Of a stretch of DNA of 64,000 nt, positions 41,914-49,721 are shown piece after piece. The stretch spans positions 23,363 to 87,362 of the forward strand of contig NZ_JAAKDT010000008.1 in the NCBI RefSeq assembly GCF_011038785.1, in the 5' to 3' direction. Below the pieces are notes generated by a model. The model ran no database searches. It was given only the letters and a program-made list of their open reading frames with translations, and was not told the origin of the DNA. Position numbers and translations under genes: made by a program. Source of the stretch: Parabacteroides sp. ZJ-118. GTDB lineage: Bacteria > Bacteroidota > Bacteroidia > Bacteroidales > Tannerellaceae. The number at the start of each line of letters is the position of its first letter. Position 1 is the first letter of the stretch.

Positions 41914-43191
41914 GGCCTTTCCCCGCTCTTTATAGGTTCGCCGCAGGTATTCCCAATCTTCGCGGCCGGGGATCAGTTCGAGGAACGTAGTCGAGGTTTG
42001 CCGCATAAACACGCTCAGCGAGAAGAGCAACATGGCCGTGAAGGCGATGCTGGTGCTGACGGCCGCTCCGACGATGCCGTAGGCGGGAATCAGGACAGAC
42101 CCGGCTATCCATAAGGTAACCAGCCCGATACAGGAGCTCGCGGCGCTGTACCGTATCTTCCCGCTGCCGATGAAGTAATGACCGACAACGCTGTTGCACC
42201 CCAATGTGACAATACCGGCCGACAAGCCGGTTATAACCTTCCGTACGCCTCCGAACTCGGCGCTGAAAAGGTAGTCGGTGTACACCCATTCCGGGATGCA
42301 TAGGATACACCCCATCACGAGCGTCATCGCGCAGAAGGTCAGTTTCAGGAGCCGCAGGGTAATACGCTTTTGCTCGCTCACGTCAGCGGTCCTGGCCACG
42401 TTGCTGTAGGTTATGAAACTTACGCTGCGGCTGATGTGCCATACGCTCTCGGATACCTTTGTCCCGGCATCGAGCAAGCCTACGCCTCCCAGCCCGCTGA
42501 AACGCTCCATGAGGAAATAATTCAAGCGGGTGGTACACGTCTCCGCCAACCCGTCCGCGCCTGCCCATAAGCCATAGGCAAACATCTCCTTCACGATCTT
42601 GTAGAGCGGTTTCCCCGCCGGCCGGGGGGTCTCCCTCAGCAGGTAGGGGAGCAGCAGGATCAGGCTGGCCGCCAGGGCGATGCTATTGGTCGCGTACAGG
42701 CCCCATACATAGGATCGTACCTCTCGCAAGTTCGCCCCGTAATACAGGTAGAGGAGGATGAAGAAGAGCGATCCCCCCTGCAAGATAAACGTCAGGTTAA
42801 ACCCCTTTATGTGATCTTTCCCCAAAAGGAACCGGGCATTGGCGGCGACGATCGAGTTGACGATCGCCAGCAGGTAGATATCCGGCCCATAGGCGGCCGG
42901 CAAGAGCCCCGCGAGATACATGCACGCGCAGGCCAGGGCGGAGCCTACGAAGGTCCAGAGGTAGGCGGGAAGGAAGATCGTCCGCATGGAATAGCGGTTC
43001 ATGAAGTAGACGATCGTGCCCCCGCTGAGTATCCCGTTGAAAATTACGGCGATATTGATCGAGGCAACGATCAGGCCGACACGGCCGACCCCCTCGACGC
43101 CCAGCACCTTCGCGTTGACAAAGATCAGCGCGAGGTTGAGGAGGGCTATCAGATAGCGCGTCCCGATCGTTCCCAGTATCTTTCCCAGCAT
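41908..43191 (-). CDS. Polysaccharide flippase (Wzx/MOP-type)
   Basis: This 427-residue protein has 12 or so hydrophobic helices and belongs to the MOP exporter group (polysaccharide biosynthesis protein). Typical features are GTIGTRYLIALLNLALIFVN at the N-terminus, GVEGVGRVGLIVAS, MERFSGLGGVGLLDAGTKVS and a late YSAASSCIGLVTLWIAG. It probably flips a lipid-linked sugar across the inner membrane. No glycosyltransferases are adjacent. It starts 3 bp after the deacetylase gene. Confidence 0.85.
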   Translation of the reverse strand: MLGKILGTIGTRYLIALLNLALIFVNAKVLGVEGVGRVGLIVASINIAVIFNGILSGGTIVYFMNRYSMRTIFLPAYLWTFVGSALACACMYLAGLLPAAYGPDIYLLAIVNSIVAANARFLLGKDHIKGFNLTFILQGGSLFFILLYLYYGANLREVRSYVWGLYATNSIALAASLILLLPYLLRETPRPAGKPLYKIVKEMFAYGLWAGADGLAETCTTRLNYFLMERFSGLGGVGLLDAGTKVSESVWHISRSVSFITYSNVARTADVSEQKRITLRLLKLTFCAMTLVMGCILCIPEWVYTDYLFSAEFGGVRKVITGLSAGIVTLGCNSVVGHYFIGSGKIRYSAASSCIGLVTLWIAGSVLIPAYGIVGAAVSTSIAFTAMLLFSLSVFMRQTSTTFLELIPGREDWEYLRRTYKERGKAS

Positions 43192-43194
43192 AGG

Positions 43195-44253
43195 CTATCG
43201 AAGTTGTAAGCCGTCCAACAGCCGTACGTAGGTATCGATCGCCTCCCGGATCTCCATGCCCCGGATAAACTCATCGGCGGAATGGGAGCGCGACGAGTGG
43301 CCCGGGCCGATCTTGACGGAGGGGAAGCGCATGAGCGCCTGGTCGCTGAGCGTGGGAGAGCCGAAGGGCGCCTTGCCCAGCAGGATCGCCCGCCGCACGA
43401 ACGGGTGGCCCGGGTCCGTGCGGGTGGAGTTGAGGCGGAAGCTGCGGGCCTTGATCTCGCAGCGCACCTTCTCGCGGATCAGCTCGAACAGCCGCTCGTT
43501 GGTGTAGCACTCGTTGGTGCGGATGTCTACGGTGAACTCGCAGGTATCCGGGACGACGTTGTGCTGTGTCCCCGCGCGGATGATCGTGACGGTCATCTTC
43601 ACCGGCCCGAGGAGGTCGCTCTTTTCCGGGAACGTGTAGCTGCTGAACCATTCGATCTCCTTCAGGGCCAGGGTGATGGCGTTGATGCCCTCGTCGCGGG
43701 CGGCATGGCCGGCTTTCCCGACGGTGGTGCAATCCAGCACCATAAGCCCCTTCTCGGCGATGGCGGGCCGCATGTCCGTCGGTTCCCCCACGACGGCGAA
43801 GGTGATGGGCGGGAGTTCCGCCAACGCGCGCTCGACGCCGTTTTTCCCGGACATCTCCTCCTCGCAGGAGGCCAGGAAGAGCAGGTTGTAGGGCTGCTCC
43901 TTTTGGCTTAAGAGGCAGAAGGCCTCGTAGAGGGAGACCAGGCTCGCGCCTGCGTCGTTGCTCCCGAGCCCGTATAGGGTATCGTCGTCGCCCTCCTCGG
44001 GGGTGAAGGGGTCTCGGGTCCAGCCGGCGACGGGCCTGACGGTGTCGGTGTGGGAGTTCAGCAAAAGGGTCGGCTTGCCGGGATCAAAACCGGGGGCGGT
44101 GATCCACAGGTTGTTGCCCGCGCGGGATACCGCTTGCCCGGCCTTTTGCCATTCCGCCCGCAGGAAGTCTGCCACGGCGGCCTCCTCGCGGCTGAAGGAG
44201 GGGCGGGAGATCATGCCTTTCAATAAATCGATCGCTTCGTAGTATCGTTCCAT
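43195..44253 (-). CDS. argE: M20-family deacetylase (ArgE-like)
   Basis: This 352-residue zinc-dependent hydrolase has the M20 fold. Metal and catalytic residues are in LLNSHTDTVRPVAGW, GSNDAGASL, CEEEMSGKNG and GHSSRSHSADE. It resembles the enzyme that removes the acyl group from N-acylated citrulline/ornithine in arginine synthesis in Bacteroidota. The gene is isolated from other arg genes here, sitting between a flippase and ribF (1 bp gap). The substrate (acetyl or succinyl) is inferred. Confidence 0.88.
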   Translation of the reverse strand: MERYYEAIDLLKGMISRPSFSREEAAVADFLRAEWQKAGQAVSRAGNNLWITAPGFDPGKPTLLLNSHTDTVRPVAGWTRDPFTPEEGDDDTLYGLGSNDAGASLVSLYEAFCLLSQKEQPYNLLFLASCEEEMSGKNGVERALAELPPITFAVVGEPTDMRPAIAEKGLMVLDCTTVGKAGHAARDEGINAITLALKEIEWFSSYTFPEKSDLLGPVKMTVTIIRAGTQHNVVPDTCEFTVDIRTNECYTNERLFELIREKVRCEIKARSFRLNSTRTDPGHPFVRRAILLGKAPFGSPTLSDQALMRFPSVKIGPGHSSRSHSADEFIRGMEIREAIDTYVRLLDGLQLR

Positions 44254-44254
44254 A

Positions 44255-45175
44255 TTATAGTAAATCAGTTACGGTGCGTCTGTCTCTCTCCAGCTGGGCT
44301 TTCAGCGCCTCCACGCTGTCGAACCGGATGTCTCCGCGGAGGTGGCGGACGAACGAGACGCGAACGCGGTCGTTGTAGAGGTCTCCGGAGAAATCCAGGA
44401 TGTTGACCTCCATGGAGATCTCCTTCCCGTTGCGGAGTGTCGGGCGGTCGCCGATGTAGAGCATGCCCTTGTATCGCTTGCCTCTCGTCTCTACCCACAC
44501 GGCGTATACGCCGTTGCCCGGGATGACCTTGAGGGGCTCGTCCGCCCGTATGTTCGCCGTGGGGAATCCCAGCGTGCGCCCCACCTTATGGCCGCCGACG
44601 ACGTGCCCCGACAGTTGATAGGGGGCGGTCAGCCAGCGGGCGGCCTCCGCTACCTCCCCGGCCTGCAGCAGCTTCCGGATCCCGGAGGAGCTGACGGGCG
44701 TGTTCCCCCCGTCGTAGGGAGGGGCCTTCAGCACCTCGATGCCGTGCGCGGCGCCGTAAAGGAGGTATCGCTCGAAGCTCTCCGTCCGGTCGTGCCCGAA
44801 ACGATGGTCGTATCCGATCAGCAGGCTCTTCACGTGCAGCTCCTTCGCCAGGACGGAGGCGATGAACTCCTCGGCCGAGAGCCGGGAGAGCGCGAGCGTG
44901 AAATCCAGCGCGACGCAATAATCCACCCCGGTGGCCTCCAGCCGCTGTAGCTTCTCCTCGAAGGAGTTCAGCAGCCTCGGCCGGTAGTCCGCGTGCAATA
45001 CGGCCCGGGGATGCTCCGGGAAGGTGATCACGGCCGATGGCAGGTTACGCGCCCGGGCGATCGCCCTCATCTCGCCGATCAGGAAGCGGTGCCCCACATG
45101 CACGCCGTCGAAAAACCCGATCGTAGCCACCAGCTCCGTTCCTCTCAGTCTGTCAAAATCATGTACGACAATCAT
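44255..45175 (-). CDS. ribF: Bifunctional riboflavin kinase / FAD synthetase
   Basis: The protein has 306 residues. The N-terminal FAD-synthetase half has the nucleotidylyltransferase motif GFFDGVHVGHRFLI and LIGYDHRFGHDR. The C-terminal riboflavin-kinase half has GRTLGFPTANI and YIGDRPTLRNGKEISMEVNIL (read as two adjacent pieces). It makes FMN and then FAD. A TAnnTTTG box lies 34-41 bp upstream of its start. Confidence 0.96.
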   Translation of the reverse strand: MIVVHDFDRLRGTELVATIGFFDGVHVGHRFLIGEMRAIARARNLPSAVITFPEHPRAVLHADYRPRLLNSFEEKLQRLEATGVDYCVALDFTLALSRLSAEEFIASVLAKELHVKSLLIGYDHRFGHDRTESFERYLLYGAAHGIEVLKAPPYDGGNTPVSSSGIRKLLQAGEVAEAARWLTAPYQLSGHVVGGHKVGRTLGFPTANIRADEPLKVIPGNGVYAVWVETRGKRYKGMLYIGDRPTLRNGKEISMEVNILDFSGDLYNDRVRVSFVRHLRGDIRFDSVEALKAQLERDRRTVTDLL

Positions 45176-45208
45176 CGCGCCTTTCTCTTTTCAGTTTCAA
45201 TCCGAGGA

Positions 45209-45216
45209 CAAATGTA
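45209..45216 (-). promoter_or_regulatory. Predicted -7 promoter box of ribF
   Basis: The minus strand reads TACATTTG, giving a leader of about 27 nt. Its -33 region abuts the end of repeat copy B. Confidence 0.55.
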
Positions 45217-45241
45217 CGGGATAATTTTCAATAAACAGCTT

Positions 45242-45432
45242 TTTAACATATGTTCACGGGTATGGGGTCGATCGGGCGATCGAGCAGGGGGTCGATGCCG
45301 GGATCGACACCGGTGTCGAAGCCTCGACCGGCACAGGCATCGACCGGGCGACCGGCATAGGTATCGACCGGGCGACCGGCACAGCTGTCGATCGGGCGAT
45401 CGGCATAGGCCTCGACCGGGGTTTCGGGGAGT
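45242..45432. repeat. GC-rich dispersed repeat, copy B, with a 24-nt internal period
   Basis: After TTTAACATATGTTCACGGG come about seven units of a 24-nt theme approximating GTATCGACCGGGCGACCGGCAYAG split at the first 18 bases. The best-preserved units begin near 45338, 45362 and 45386. It ends in CGGGGAGT, like copy A at 12598-12740. It fills the space between the divergent ribF and regulator promoters. Confidence 0.85.
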
Positions 45433-45446
45433 CTGAAAAAATGCCT

Positions 45447-45454
45447 ATATTTGC
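45447..45454 (+). promoter_or_regulatory. Predicted -7 promoter box of the hybrid regulator
   Basis: TATATTTG is a perfect TAnnTTTG match lying only five to six bases before ATG 45460; TTTC at 45422 is a possible -33. The transcript would start at or beside the first codon. Confidence 0.5.
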
Positions 45455-45459
45455 CGGAT

Positions 45460-48400
45460 ATGAAAACGAAAGCGCTACTCTTGATACTGATTCTCTCTTT
45501 CGGCCTGCCGGCGTCCGTACGCGCGACGGAGGAGATCCGCTTCAACCACCTGGGCGTGAAGGATGGGCTGCCCTCGAACGAGATTACCTGCATATTGAAG
45601 GACCGGAAAGGCTTTATGTGGTTCGGCACGACCTCGGGGCTGACCCGCTTCGACGGTTATGAGTTCACCGGCTATGGGCCGGGAGGGGCCGATTCCTCGT
45701 TCGTGGAGGGAGGCGTCTCGGAGCTGGCGGAGACCGCCGATGGCAAGCTCTGGATCACCTATTTCGACGGCGGGATCCGGGTGTACGAGCCGGCGGCCGA
45801 CCGTTTCGTCCCCCGGGCGGAGATCCTGGATAGCCTGCGGCTGGAGAGCCTTCCGGCCCGTGTCTTCACGGACCGCGAGAAGCGGTTGTATTACACGACC
45901 CGCGACAACGGTTTCTATCGCTACGACCCGTCGCGGGGAGCGGTCAGCCGCTATCCGCTGGACGAGGCGGCGGGCGGCGTGTGCGGCGTCGGGGATGTGG
46001 GCGACCGGTTGTACGTGGTCCACACCTCCGGGAGGATACAGGGGATCGACAAGGCCTCGGGCAAAAGCCTCTTCCGGGATGATTACCTGACCGCTTACGC
46101 GAAAGCGCAGCCCTTCTATATGTTCGCCGACAGCGCGGGCGAGCTTTGGCTCTTCCTGAATCCCGGGCACGGCGACGGCGTGTTCCGCCTGGACCCGGGG
46201 AGCGGCGCCTGGAAGCATTATACGACCTCCACCCCGGTCGCCCTCTCCTCGCCGATGGTCCGCCACGTGCGGGAGGATACGGAGGGGAACATCTGGATCG
46301 CGACGGACCACGGCGGCATCAACCTGCTGGACAAGCGGAGGGAGGAGATGCGTTACCTGAGGAACAACCCCTTCGACCCGACGAGCCTGGGGCAGAACAG
46401 CGTGGTCTGCCTCTACCGGGACGACACGGGCATCATGTGGGCCGGGACCTACAAGAACGGCATCAGCTACTACCACGAGAGTATCTTCAAGTTCCGGACG
46501 GTCCGCTACCCCCTGTCGCGGATGTCGGACGCCTCGAACAACGATTACAACTGCGTGGTGGAGGATCCCTCCGGCGATTTGTGGGTGGGGACGAGCGGCA
46601 ACGGCTTGCTGCGTTACAACCGGCAGACCGGCGCGTATACCTGCTACCGGGCGGGGAAGGAGAGCGAGAACGGGATCTCCGGAGACGTGGTGATCAGCCT
46701 GGCCAAAGACCCGGGCGGCAACCTGTGGATCGGTACCTATACGGGGGGATTGACCCGCTTCGACGGCAAGCGCTTCACGCATTACCGGGATGTCCCGGGA
46801 AGCCGGGACGGCTTGTCCGGCAACAGCGTGTACAGCCTCTACGCCGATGCCAGGAACCGCCTGTGGATCGGTACCCTGGACGGGGGGCTGGATCGCCTGG
46901 AGCTATCGACGGGCCGGTGGAGCTACTACCGCGCGGCCGACAAGCACGACGCGATCCGCTCGGATATCGTCTACAGCCTCTCGGGAGGCCCGGAAGGCGA
47001 TATCCTCGTGGGAACCTCATCGGGCGTGAACCGGATCGAGCCCGAGACGGGGAGGGTGTCCGGCTTCGACGGGACAAGAGACGGGAGCTACCGCCTCAAG
47101 GAGCGGATCATCAACGTGGTATTCTCCGACAGCCGCCGGCTGCTCTGGATCGGGAGCCATCAGGGGCTGCACATCTACGATCCGCTCAAGGACCGGATGT
47201 ATCATCTGGATCAGGCTGCCGGGCTGCCGGACAACAGTATCATGTCCATCCTCGAGGACGCCTATCATACCGTATGGGTCGGGACGAAAAACGGATTGCT
47301 GCACATCACCCCGATCCGGGAGGCCGGCAACACCTACCGGTTCAGCTGGAACAGCTACGATGAGAACGAGGGAGTGCAAGGACGCGTGTTCAACGTGAAC
47401 AGCGCGGCCCGGCTGGCATCGGGCGAGCTGGCCTTTGGCGGCACCAACGGGCTTACCTTCGTCAATCCCTCCCGGATCCGCCATAACAGCTATTCCCCGC
47501 CGGCCGTGATCACCGGGCTTACCGTGAACAACGTGCCGGTAAAGGCGAGAGGGGTTTATGCCGGGCACAGGATATTGGAGCAAGACATCACCTACACGAA
47601 CCGGCTCACGCTAACCTACGAGGAGCGCAATTTCGCGTTCAACATCTCCTCCTGCTGTTATTTCCTTCCCTTGAAGAACCGGTACGCCTTCAAGATGGAG
47701 GGCTTCGACGCGGACTGGACGACCGTGGATGCCCGGCGGCGGCGGGTTACCTACACGAACCTGAACCCCGGGACGTATACCTTCCAGGTCAAGGCGCGAA
47801 ACAACGACGGGGTCTGGAGCAAAGCGGTCACCCGCCTGGAGATCACCATCCTGCCGCCTTTCTGGGCGACCGGATGGGCGATCGCCCTCTACGTGATAAC
47901 AGGGGTGTTGTCGGCCTGCGGAGCCATGCGCTTCATCCTTCGCGTCCAGCAGAGGAGGCTGGAGCGGGAGCAGGAGCGGGCGATCGCGAGAAAGCAGCAT
48001 GAGGTGGATGAGATGAAACTCCGCTTCTTCACGAACGTGAGCCATGAGTTCCGCACGCCCCTTACGCTCATCCTGACTCCCTTGGAGAAATTGATGAAGA
48101 CGGAGGAGAATGCCGAGACGCGGCAGATCCTGCGATTGATCCATCGGAATGCCGACCGGTTGCTCAAGCTCGTGAACCAGTTGCTGGATTTCCGCAAGAT
48201 CGACGCGCGGGGAGGGGATACGCTCGTCTTGTCTACGGGCGATATCGTGCCGTTTGTCCGGGATGTGGCCTATTCCTTCAAGGAGCTCTCGGAGCAGAGA
48301 CAGATCCGCTTCTCCTTCTCCTCGGTTTTCACCTCGCTGCCGATGAGGTTTGATACGGATAAGGTGTTCAAGATCGTATCCAACCTGTTGAGCAACGCGT

Positions 48401-49572
48401 TCAAGTTTACGCCGGAAGGGGGAGCGATTACCGTAACCCTGAGCCTGGCGCCGGACAGGGAGGGACGGGACCAATTGCGGATAGCGGTCGCCGATAGCGG
48501 CATCGGGATCCCCGCGGATAAACAGGAGGCCATATTCGACCGTTTTTACCAGGTCCCCTCTTCCGATAAGGGAAATCCCGCGATGGGGACAGGCATAGGC
48601 TTGCACCTGTGCCGCGAGTTTGCCCGCATGCACCAAGGCTCGGTCGCGGTGAGAAGCGAGCCGGGCGCGGGCAGTACGTTTACGGTGACTTTGCCTCTCC
48701 TCCCGCCGGACCACCCGGATATCATCTCCTCGCCGGACGAGGGGGGGGGTCGTGAGGGGCAAGCCGCTCCGGCCGGGCCTGCGCCGGAGGCCGCCGATAC
48801 GGAGGCCGCGCGGGCCGCGGGATCCACCCTGCTGGTCGTGGACGATAACGCGGACTTCCTGGAGTTTATGAGACTCAGTTTGAGCGGCGCCTATTCCGTG
48901 CTTACGGCGGCGGATGGGGAAGCGGCCTGGAAAATCATCCCGGAAGAGCTCCCGGATATGGTGATCAGCGACGTGATGATGCCTGTTACCGATGGTATCG
49001 CGTTGTGTCGCCGGATCAAGGGCGATATACGCACCTCGCATATCCCGGTGATCCTATTGACAGCGAAATCGGCGGAGGATAACCAGCTGACGGGCCTGGA
49101 GGCGGGCGCGGACGATTATATCGGCAAACCCTTCAACATGGATATGCTGCTGTTGAAAATACGGCATCTGGTGGAGATGAGGAAGAGGATGCAGCAGTCC
49201 TTTATGCAGTCCTCCGCCAGGGGCATCGCCTTGACGGAGGTACAAGCCGGCTCCATGGATGAGGCGTTGATGCGCAAGGCCATCGCCTATATCGAGGAGC
49301 AGATCGCCAATCCGGAATTGTCGGTAGAGCGGCTGAGCCGGGAGATGGGCATGAGTCGCGTGAACTTCTACAAGAAGTCTCTTTCCATCACGGGCAAGGC
49401 TCCGGTGGAGTTGATCCGTACGGTTCGCTTGAAGCGTGCGGCGCAGTTGCTGGAGAAGAGCCAGATGCGGGTCAACGAGGTCGCGGTGGAGTGCGGTTTC
49501 AATGACGTGAAGTTATTCCGGAAGTATTTTAAGGATGAGTTCGGAAGGCTTCCCTCCGACTATCATAAATGA
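45460..49572 (+). CDS. Hybrid two-component system regulator (HTCS)
   Basis: The protein has 1,370 residues from ATG 45460; an in-frame TTG at 45451 lies inside the promoter box and is rejected. Order of parts: signal peptide (MKTKALLLILILSFGLPASV); periplasmic two-blade-set propeller of Reg_prop repeats (about 25-680); Y_Y_Y domain (about 690-780); membrane helix near 800; histidine kinase with H862 in NVSHEFRTPL and ATPase motifs; receiver with D1171 in VISDVMMP; AraC-type DNA-binding domain at the C-terminus. HTCS proteins sense oligosaccharides and induce adjacent glycosidase genes; here the next genes are GH31 and GH2. Confidence 0.96.
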   Translation: MKTKALLLILILSFGLPASVRATEEIRFNHLGVKDGLPSNEITCILKDRKGFMWFGTTSGLTRFDGYEFTGYGPGGADSSFVEGGVSELAETADGKLWITYFDGGIRVYEPAADRFVPRAEILDSLRLESLPARVFTDREKRLYYTTRDNGFYRYDPSRGAVSRYPLDEAAGGVCGVGDVGDRLYVVHTSGRIQGIDKASGKSLFRDDYLTAYAKAQPFYMFADSAGELWLFLNPGHGDGVFRLDPGSGAWKHYTTSTPVALSSPMVRHVREDTEGNIWIATDHGGINLLDKRREEMRYLRNNPFDPTSLGQNSVVCLYRDDTGIMWAGTYKNGISYYHESIFKFRTVRYPLSRMSDASNNDYNCVVEDPSGDLWVGTSGNGLLRYNRQTGAYTCYRAGKESENGISGDVVISLAKDPGGNLWIGTYTGGLTRFDGKRFTHYRDVPGSRDGLSGNSVYSLYADARNRLWIGTLDGGLDRLELSTGRWSYYRAADKHDAIRSDIVYSLSGGPEGDILVGTSSGVNRIEPETGRVSGFDGTRDGSYRLKERIINVVFSDSRRLLWIGSHQGLHIYDPLKDRMYHLDQAAGLPDNSIMSILEDAYHTVWVGTKNGLLHITPIREAGNTYRFSWNSYDENEGVQGRVFNVNSAARLASGELAFGGTNGLTFVNPSRIRHNSYSPPAVITGLTVNNVPVKARGVYAGHRILEQDITYTNRLTLTYEERNFAFNISSCCYFLPLKNRYAFKMEGFDADWTTVDARRRRVTYTNLNPGTYTFQVKARNNDGVWSKAVTRLEITILPPFWATGWAIALYVITGVLSACGAMRFILRVQQRRLEREQERAIARKQHEVDEMKLRFFTNVSHEFRTPLTLILTPLEKLMKTEENAETRQILRLIHRNADRLLKLVNQLLDFRKIDARGGDTLVLSTGDIVPFVRDVAYSFKELSEQRQIRFSFSSVFTSLPMRFDTDKVFKIVSNLLSNAFKFTPEGGAITVTLSLAPDREGRDQLRIAVADSGIGIPADKQEAIFDRFYQVPSSDKGNPAMGTGIGLHLCREFARMHQGSVAVRSEPGAGSTFTVTLPLLPPDHPDIISSPDEGGGREGQAAPAGPAPEAADTEAARAAGSTLLVVDDNADFLEFMRLSLSGAYSVLTAADGEAAWKIIPEELPDMVISDVMMPVTDGIALCRRIKGDIRTSHIPVILLTAKSAEDNQLTGLEAGADDYIGKPFNMDMLLLKIRHLVEMRKRMQQSFMQSSARGIALTEVQAGSMDEALMRKAIAYIEEQIANPELSVERLSREMGMSRVNFYKKSLSITGKAPVELIRTVRLKRAAQLLEKSQMRVNEVAVECGFNDVKLFRKYFKDEFGRLPSDYHK

Positions 49573-49605
49573 GCCTCCCTCCCCTCCCCCGACAAAGCCA
49601 CGTAA

Positions 49606-49633
49606 TCAGGGGATATAACAAAATATCCCCTGA
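49606..49633. repeat. Hairpin between the HTCS and GH31 genes
   Basis: TCAGGGGATAT (49606-49616) pairs perfectly with ATATCCCCTGA (49623-49633) around AACAAA. No T-run follows on the plus strand. It could end HTCS transcription or be an operator for the GH31 promoter 41 bp downstream. Confidence 0.6.
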
Positions 49634-49673
49634 AAAGAAACATTCCTCCCCTGCCTTTCCGCCGCGAACCTCT

Positions 49674-49681
49674 TACCTTTG
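49674..49681 (+). promoter_or_regulatory. Predicted -7 promoter box of the GH31-GH2 pair
   Basis: TACCTTTG matches TAnnTTTG and lies 41 bp before the GH31 ATG. It is the likely target of regulation by the adjacent HTCS. Confidence 0.55.
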
Positions 49682-49721
49682 CCGGCGATGAAGAGCTATT
49701 AACAAAAAGAAACCATAAAGT

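Noticed and set aside
45290..45420. Repeats with a regular 24-nt period suggested a CRISPR array.
   Set aside because: The units are contiguous and degenerate with no spacers of consistent length, and no cas gene is nearby.
45243..45629. A minus-strand ORF through repeat copy B that reads as an Asp/Pro/Gly repeat protein.
   Set aside because: It overlaps the regulator gene, its repetition follows from the 24-nt DNA period, and substitutions relative to copy A are not at silent positions.
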